Of a DNA stretch of 14,097 bases, positions 10,428 through 14,097 are shown in pieces. The stretch covers positions 1 through 14,097 of the forward strand of contig SLDH01000128.1 in assembly GCA_007125415.1 (NCBI GenBank), given 5' to 3'. Each line of letters starts with the position of its first letter. Position 1 is the stretch's first letter. Source of the stretch: Roseovarius sp. Lineage in GTDB: Bacteria > Pseudomonadota > Alphaproteobacteria > Rhodobacterales > Rhodobacteraceae. A program made the position numbers and the translations under genes. The notes beneath the pieces are model-generated. The model worked only from the letters and a program-made list of their open reading frames with translations. It did no database searches and was not told the DNA's origin.

Positions 10428-11591
10428 TCAGTAGGCCTTGCCGCGCGCCGAGACGGGCCAGAGCGTCTCCACCATGCCGTTGCGCACCCCCACATACCAG
10501 TCATGGACGTTGCAGGTGGGGTCACAATGGCCCGGCACGAGGCGCAGCTTGTCATTTACCTTGAGCACGCCTTCGGGGTCGGCCACGACGCCATGCTCAT
10601 CGGAGCATTTGACATATTCCACATCCCGCCGTCCGAAGACCACCGGCAGGCCGCTATCCACCGATTGCGCCTTGAGCCCGGCATCGACGATCGCCTTGTC
10701 GGCCTTGACATGGCTCATCACGCTGGTGAGCAGAAAGAGCGCGTTTTCCCACTCGCCCTCGTCGATGCGCTTGCCATCCTTGTCGAGAATACGTCCGTAA
10801 TCGGCGTCCATGAAGGCGTAGGAGCCGCATTGCAATTCGTTATAGACGCCTGAATTGCTCTCGAAATAGTAGCTGCCGGTGCCCCCACCGCCGACGATAT
10901 CGCAGGTCAGCCCTTCGGCCCCGAGCGCCTCCACCGCGTCGCGCACCATGGCCACGGCGATGTCGATCTTCGCCTTGCGGTCGTCATAGCTGTCCATATG
11001 CTGCATCGCGCCCTGATAGGCCTGCAGCCCCGCGAATTTCAGCCCCGGCGCGGCCGCGATGGCCCGGGCGATCTCCACCACCTCGGGTGTGGTTGTCACC
11101 CCACAGCGGCCCGCGCCGCAATCGATCTCGACAAGGCATTCGATCTGCGTGCCGTGACGTTCCGCCGCCTCCGACAGATCGGCCACATTGGCCACGTCAT
11201 CCACACAGCAGATCGTGCGCGCCCCGAGCTTGGGCAAACGCGCCAGCCGGTCGATCTTGGCGGGGTCGCGCACCTGATTGGACACGAGCACGTCCTTGAT
11301 CCCGCCGCGCGCAAACACCTCTGCCTCGCTCACCTTCTGACAACAGACGCCACAGGCGCCACCCAGTTCGACCTGCAGCAGCGCCACGTCCACAGACTTG
11401 TGCATCTTGCCATGCACCCGGTGGCGCATGCCATGGGCGCGGGCATAGTCGCCCATTTTTCTGATATTGCGCTCCAGCGCATCGAGATCGAGGATCAGTG
11501 CCGGGGTCTGGATAGCGGCCTCCGCCATGCCGGGGATGGCTGGCACATCAAACCCCACTTCGAGCGTTTCGACATTCACAGGTGCATTCAT
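10428..11591 (-). CDS. bhcC: Beta-hydroxyaspartate aldolase
   Basis: A 387-residue fold-type III PLP enzyme (alanine racemase-like N-terminal barrel plus D-threonine-aldolase-like C-terminal domain). In the BHAC it condenses glycine and glyoxylate to (2R,3S)-beta-hydroxyaspartate. The N-terminal TPALILDLDALERNI is typical; the PLP lysine is read as K62 in HGKMHKS; GVCCQKVSEAEVF, CLVEIDCGAGRCGV and IVGGGGTGSYYF follow; the metal site is GHCD (H355, D357) near the C-terminus. The start chosen is ATG at 11591, with AGGGAG about 7 bases before; a further in-frame ATG 48 bases upstream lies inside the bhcB 3' end and lacks family similarity. It begins 13 bases after the bhcB stop. D-threonine aldolase or D-3-hydroxyaspartate aldolase are the usual automatic names; the operon context favours BhcC. 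Confidence 0.93.
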   Translation of the reverse strand: MNAPVNVETLEVGFDVPAIPGMAEAAIQTPALILDLDALERNIRKMGDYARAHGMRHRVHGKMHKSVDVALLQVELGGACGVCCQKVSEAEVFARGGIKDVLVSNQVRDPAKIDRLARLPKLGARTICCVDDVANVADLSEAAERHGTQIECLVEIDCGAGRCGVTTTPEVVEIARAIAAAPGLKFAGLQAYQGAMQHMDSYDDRKAKIDIAVAMVRDAVEALGAEGLTCDIVGGGGTGSYYFESNSGVYNELQCGSYAFMDADYGRILDKDGKRIDEGEWENALFLLTSVMSHVKADKAIVDAGLKAQSVDSGLPVVFGRRDVEYVKCSDEHGVVADPEGVLKVNDKLRLVPGHCDPTCNVHDWYVGVRNGMVETLWPVSARGKAY

Positions 11592-11604
11592 CTCTCTTCT
11601 CCCT

Positions 11605-12576
11605 TCAGCGGATCCATGGCAGGGTGTCGAGATCGACATTCCCGCCCGTTATGATGACACCGACACGCTTGCCCGCGAACCGGTCCCTGTTCTTGAGGAT
11701 CGTCGCCAGCGGCACCGCGCAGCTTGCCTCGATCACGATCTTCATGCGCTGCCAGGTGAGCTTCATCGCGGCGATGATCTCCTCTTCCGAGGCGGTGAGG
11801 ATGTCGGTCACATGGTTCGACACGAAATGCCAGGTCAACTCCTTGAGCGGCACCTTCAGCCCGTCGGCAATGGTCTCGGGCGCGTCATCGGCGATGATGT
11901 GCCCGGCCCTGAAGCTGCGACAGGCATCATCGGCCTGCTCGGGCTCGGCGGCGATGATCCGCACCTCGGGCGCCAGCGTGGAGAGCGTGAGGCAGGTGCC
12001 CGAGATCATGCCACCCCCGCCGATGGGCGCGATCACCATGTCGAGCCCGTCGGTCTGCTCCATCAACTCAGCGCTGCAGGTGCCCTGCCCCGCGATCACG
12101 CGCGGGTCGTTATAGGGATGCACGAAATCGCCACCCGTGCGCGCCTGCACCTCGGCGAATACCGCCTCGCGGCTGCTGGTCGAGGGCTCGCATTCGGTGA
12201 TGGTGCCGCCATAGCCGCGCACGGCTTCCTTCTTGGCGGTGGGGGCGGTGCGCGGCATGACCACATGGCACGGGATACCCCGCCGCCCCGCCGCATAGCT
12301 GAGCGAGAGCGCATGATTGCCGGAGGAATGGGTGCAGACCCCCTTGGCGGCCTCTTCTTCCGAAAGGCCGAACACCGCATTCGTTGCACCGCGCACCTTG
12401 AAGGCACCGGCCTTCTGGAAATTCTCGCATTTGAAGAAAAGCTGCGCGCCCGTGAGATCGTTGAAGAAAGATGAGGTCAGCACCGGCGTGCGGTGAATAT
12501 GCGGCGCGATGCGCGCATGCGCTTCCAGCATGTCGTCATAGGTGGGGATGATCATTCCGGCGATATCCTTCATCAT
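11605..12576 (-). CDS. bhcB: Beta-hydroxyaspartate dehydratase (ammonia-lyase)
   Basis: A 323-residue fold-type II PLP enzyme of the threonine dehydratase/serine racemase group. In the BHAC it removes water from beta-hydroxyaspartate to give iminosuccinate. Motifs: LFFKCENFQKAGAFKVRGA with PLP lysine K60, the SSGNHALSLSYAA substrate loop, VMPRTAPTAKKEAV, the phosphate-binding GGGGMISG loop and the C-terminal VGVIITGGNVD. There is no C-terminal ACT-like regulatory domain, so it is not a biosynthetic threonine deaminase. The ATG at 12576 overlaps the bhcA stop as ATGA, with AAGGA 6 bases upstream; a second ATG follows immediately (12573) and cannot be excluded. A much longer in-frame reading from 12999 is antisense-frame sequence over bhcA and is rejected. 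Tight coupling to bhcA supports equimolar expression. Confidence 0.93.
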   Translation of the reverse strand: MMKDIAGMIIPTYDDMLEAHARIAPHIHRTPVLTSSFFNDLTGAQLFFKCENFQKAGAFKVRGATNAVFGLSEEEAAKGVCTHSSGNHALSLSYAAGRRGIPCHVVMPRTAPTAKKEAVRGYGGTITECEPSTSSREAVFAEVQARTGGDFVHPYNDPRVIAGQGTCSAELMEQTDGLDMVIAPIGGGGMISGTCLTLSTLAPEVRIIAAEPEQADDACRSFRAGHIIADDAPETIADGLKVPLKELTWHFVSNHVTDILTASEEEIIAAMKLTWQRMKIVIEASCAVPLATILKNRDRFAGKRVGVIITGGNVDLDTLPWIR

Positions 12577-13766
12577 GCAGCATCCTTCTGGGTGATCCCC
12601 GCGCGGCTCGTGCGATAGACTTCCTGCGCGGCGGCCACGCCCGAACCCAGGGTGATGTCGAGGCCCAGATCGGCCATGCACATCTCGGCCGTGGCGATCC
12701 CGCTCAGCGCCAAGACGTCGGTGAGGCTGCCCAGATGGCCGATGCGGAACACCTTGCCCGCCACCTCGCCCAGGCCCACCCCGAAGGCGACCCCATAGCG
12801 TTCGGCCGCATGGGTCACGATATCGGTGGCATCGAAGCCGTCTGGCGTGCGAATAGCACTTACCGTGTCCGAATAGAGGTCGGGCGAGGCCGCACAGAGC
12901 TCGAGCCCCCAGGCCGAAACGGCAGCGCGCACCCCTTCGGCGATGCGGTGATGGCGGGCAAAGACCGCCTCCAACCCTTCGTCGAGCAGCATGCGGCATG
13001 CCTCGTTCAGGCCGTTCATGAGCCCCACGGGCGGCGTGTAGGGAAAGGCGCTCGTGGCGTAGGATTTCTCCATGTCGCGCACATCGAAGAAGCTGCGCGG
13101 CAGCGCAGCCCCTTGGGTGGCCCGCATCGCCTTGGGGCTGAAGCCGAGGATGGCGAGCCCCGCCGGCAGCATGAAACCTTTCTGTGACCCGGTGACCGCC
13201 ACATCCACGCCCCAGTCGTCAAATCGGAAATCCATGGACGCGATGGAGGAGACCCCATCGACGAAGAGCATTGCCGGATGCCCTGCCGCGTCCATCGCCC
13301 GACGGATGGCGGCAATATCCGAGCGCACGCCTGTGGCCGTCTCGTTATGGGTGGCCAGCACGGCCTTGATCCGGTGATCCGTGTCAGCGGCCAGAATCGC
13401 GCCAAACCGCTCCGCCGGAATGCCCTGCCCCCAGGGCACATCCACCTGTTCGACGATCAGGCCATGACGGACGCACATGTCGATCCAGCGATGCGAGAAC
13501 ATGCCGTTGCGCGCCGCGAGCACATGATCGCCGGGGCTGAGCGTATTGGTCAGCGCCGTCTCCCAGCCGCCGGTGCCGGTGGCGGGAAAGAGAAACACTT
13601 CCGCCCGCTCACCCTGAAGCACACGCGCCACACCTGCGCGGGCCGGGGCCAGGATGCTGCCGAAAAGCGGCGACCGGTGGTCGATCGTCGGCATGTCGCA
13701 GGCGCGGCGCAGGTTTTCGGGGATATTGGTCGGCCCCGGAATGAAAACTGGGTTCTGGAAGCTCAC
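12573..13766 (-). CDS. bhcA: Aspartate-glyoxylate aminotransferase
   Basis: A 397-residue class V, fold-type I PLP aminotransferase. In the BHAC it transfers the amino group of aspartate to glyoxylate, giving glycine and oxaloacetate. Landmarks: N-terminal FIPGPTNIPENLR, MPTIDHRSPLFG, ATGTGGWE (63-69), HNETATGV (140-147), D170 in FVDGVSS (contacting the PLP ring nitrogen) and the PLP lysine K196 in TGSQKGFMLPAG, then PYTPPVGLMNGLNEA and FRIGHLGSLTD. I chose the GTG at 13766 (MSFQNPVFIPGP) because the conserved part begins there and GAGG lies 8 bases upstream; the only in-frame ATG (13844) would add a Lys/Asn-rich stretch that is clearly intergenic and overlaps the promoter. Serine-glyoxylate aminotransferase is the likely automatic label; the operon argues for BhcA. 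Confidence 0.93.
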   Translation of the reverse strand: MSFQNPVFIPGPTNIPENLRRACDMPTIDHRSPLFGSILAPARAGVARVLQGERAEVFLFPATGTGGWETALTNTLSPGDHVLAARNGMFSHRWIDMCVRHGLIVEQVDVPWGQGIPAERFGAILAADTDHRIKAVLATHNETATGVRSDIAAIRRAMDAAGHPAMLFVDGVSSIASMDFRFDDWGVDVAVTGSQKGFMLPAGLAILGFSPKAMRATQGAALPRSFFDVRDMEKSYATSAFPYTPPVGLMNGLNEACRMLLDEGLEAVFARHHRIAEGVRAAVSAWGLELCAASPDLYSDTVSAIRTPDGFDATDIVTHAAERYGVAFGVGLGEVAGKVFRIGHLGSLTDVLALSGIATAEMCMADLGLDITLGSGVAAAQEVYRTSRAGITQKDAA

Positions 13767-13774
13767 TGATCCAT
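13763..13774 (-). other. Three-codon upstream ORF overlapping the bhcA start
   Basis: On the minus strand ATG GAT CAG TGA (Met-Asp-Gln-stop) begins at 13774; its TGA overlaps the bhcA GTG as GTGA. The purine-rich AAAGGAGAGG lies immediately upstream, too close for ideal use with this ATG and a little far for the GTG. Translation of this minimal ORF is a possibility only. Confidence 0.35.
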
Positions 13775-13793
13775 CCTCTCCTTTGACCCTTTG

Positions 13794-13822
13794 AGCATAT
13801 GAGATGCCATCTCGCTTGAAAA
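13794..13822 (-). promoter_or_regulatory. Candidate bhcA promoter with internal palindrome
   Basis: On the minus strand TTTTCA (13822-13817) and TATGCT (13799-13794) are separated by exactly 17 bases, each matching 4 of 6 of the sigma-70 consensus. Transcription would begin about 20 bases before the GTG. The spacer contains the perfect palindrome GAGATG-C-CATCTC (13801-13813), a natural place for a repressor or activator to act. The call is weak on promoter score and supported by position. Confidence 0.35.
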
Positions 13823-13836
13823 TTTTTTTGAAATTA

Positions 13837-13855
13837 TTTTTCATAAATGCGAAAT
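13837..13855. promoter_or_regulatory. Candidate BhcR operator, site 1
   Basis: TTTTTCATAAATGCGAAAT is a degenerate copy of the palindrome at 13888-13906. It keeps the TTTTTCATAA half and a CGAAA opposite half. It also forms an inverse arrangement with TGAAA at 13829-13833. It lies just upstream of the candidate bhcA -35 box. Operator function is inference. Confidence 0.4.
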
Positions 13856-13871
13856 CCGGGAAAGATCTATA

Positions 13872-13898
13872 TTGTCAGTGATTTGCTTTTTTCATAAT
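13872..13898 (+). promoter_or_regulatory. Candidate bhcR promoter
   Basis: TTGTCA (13872-13877, 5 of 6) and CATAAT (13893-13898, 5 of 6) are separated by 15 bases, shorter than ideal. An alternative -10 is TAAAAT at 13907-13912. The first choice overlaps the palindrome at 13888-13906, which would allow autoregulation. Confidence 0.35.
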
Positions 13899-13906
13899 GT
13901 GAAAAA
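13888..13906. promoter_or_regulatory. Candidate BhcR operator, site 2 (perfect palindrome)
   Basis: TTTTTCA (13888-13894) and TGAAAAA (13900-13906) form a perfect 7-base inverted repeat around a 5-base centre. AT-rich inverted repeats of this size are typical IclR-family operators. It lies 51 bases from the related site 1, about five helical turns, in the divergent bhcA/bhcR region. Binding by BhcR is inferred. Confidence 0.5.
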
Positions 13907-13931
13907 TAAAATCGAAATACTGGAACGTGAA

Positions 13932-14097
13932 ATGAAGCAGACCCTTCAGGCAGAAACACGCCGCGCCCGAGGCCGTCCGCGCGGGTGGGATGACAAGACC
14001 GATCAGAACACCATAAAGTCGCTTGATCGGGCGATGCTGGTCTTCGAATTTCTGAGCGAGGCGCAGGGCCGGTCGCTTTCCGCGCTGGCCAGTGACA
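13932..14097 (+). CDS. bhcR: IclR-family regulator BhcR (5' part, cut by window edge)
   Basis: The first 55 codons of a regulator continue past the window. A basic N-terminus (RRARGRPRG, residues 10-18) precedes the start of an IclR winged-helix domain: NTIKSLDRAMLVFEFLSEAQGRSLSALAS fits the family pattern of a conserved SLxRA segment, first helix and start of the recognition helix-turn-helix. In Paracoccus the divergent IclR-family BhcR controls bhcABCD and responds to glyoxylate; the same place here supports that name. The ATG at 13932 has only a weak GGA upstream; an in-frame GTG at 13899 would add 11 residues, overlaps the palindrome and lacks a Shine-Dalgarno. The effector domain is outside the window, so ligand specificity cannot be read. 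Confidence 0.85.
   Translation, partial: MKQTLQAETRRARGRPRGWDDKTDQNTIKSLDRAMLVFEFLSEAQGRSLSALASD

Noticed and set aside
11605..12576. Biosynthetic threonine deaminase (ilvA)
   Set aside because: The protein is only 323 residues with no regulatory ACT-like domain, and it sits in the bhc operon rather than near branched-chain genes.
12577..12999. N-terminal extension of bhcB by 141 codons
   Set aside because: It overlaps bhcA in another frame, while the conserved dehydratase begins at the ATGA overlap with a good AAGGA site.
13767..13844. ATG start at 13844 for bhcA
   Set aside because: The extra 26 residues are Lys/Asn-rich translations of AT-rich promoter DNA containing the palindromes, and the family N-terminus begins at the GTG.

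Overview
The window looks like a chromosomal segment of an alphaproteobacterium of the Rhodobacteraceae (Roseobacter/Paracoccus type). The evidence is the high-GC coding sequence, the gene order gpmI-envC-ctpA, the pepA-holC pair, and above all an intact bhcABCD cluster with a divergent bhcR, the layout of the beta-hydroxyaspartate cycle (BHAC) known from Paracoccus denitrificans and marine Rhodobacteraceae. I saw no mobile element, CRISPR array, rRNA or tRNA. Assignments rest on reading protein motifs; no database search was run.

Left part (1-4700). The first 262 bases hold no convincing gene, only a hairpin just past the clpB stop that may be its terminator. clpB (minus strand, 263-2881) encodes the disaggregase ClpB and is preceded by a very good heat-shock (sigma-32 type) promoter. 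A 324-base divergent intergenic region separates it from gpmI.

Plus-strand operon (3206-7191). gpmI (cofactor-independent phosphoglycerate mutase), an EnvC-like coiled-coil/degenerate LytM protein and ctpA (S41 processing protease) are tightly packed: a 4-base ATGA overlap, then a 3-base gap. The last two act at the envelope on peptidoglycan or periplasmic proteins, while the first is glycolytic.

Minus-strand housekeeping pair (7300-9235). pepA (M17 leucyl aminopeptidase) is followed after 7 bases by holC (DNA polymerase III chi). It converges on ctpA, with candidate terminator hairpins between them.

Right part (9379-14097). bhcA, bhcB, bhcC and bhcD lie in this order on the minus strand; bhcR (IclR family, cut by the window edge) diverges from them. 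Together they convert two glyoxylate into one C4 unit. BhcA transaminates glyoxylate to glycine using aspartate. BhcC condenses glycine with a second glyoxylate to beta-hydroxyaspartate. BhcB deaminates that to iminosuccinate. BhcD reduces iminosuccinate to aspartate, so the amino donor is regenerated and oxaloacetate is the net product. General annotation tends to mislabel these four as aminotransferase, threonine dehydratase, D-threonine aldolase/alanine racemase and ornithine cyclodeaminase. The AT-rich 165-base bhcA/bhcR intergenic region has two related palindromic elements about five helical turns apart and a further perfect palindrome inside the predicted bhcA promoter; these are candidate BhcR operators. 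bhcA most likely starts at a GTG that overlaps the stop of a three-codon upstream ORF.
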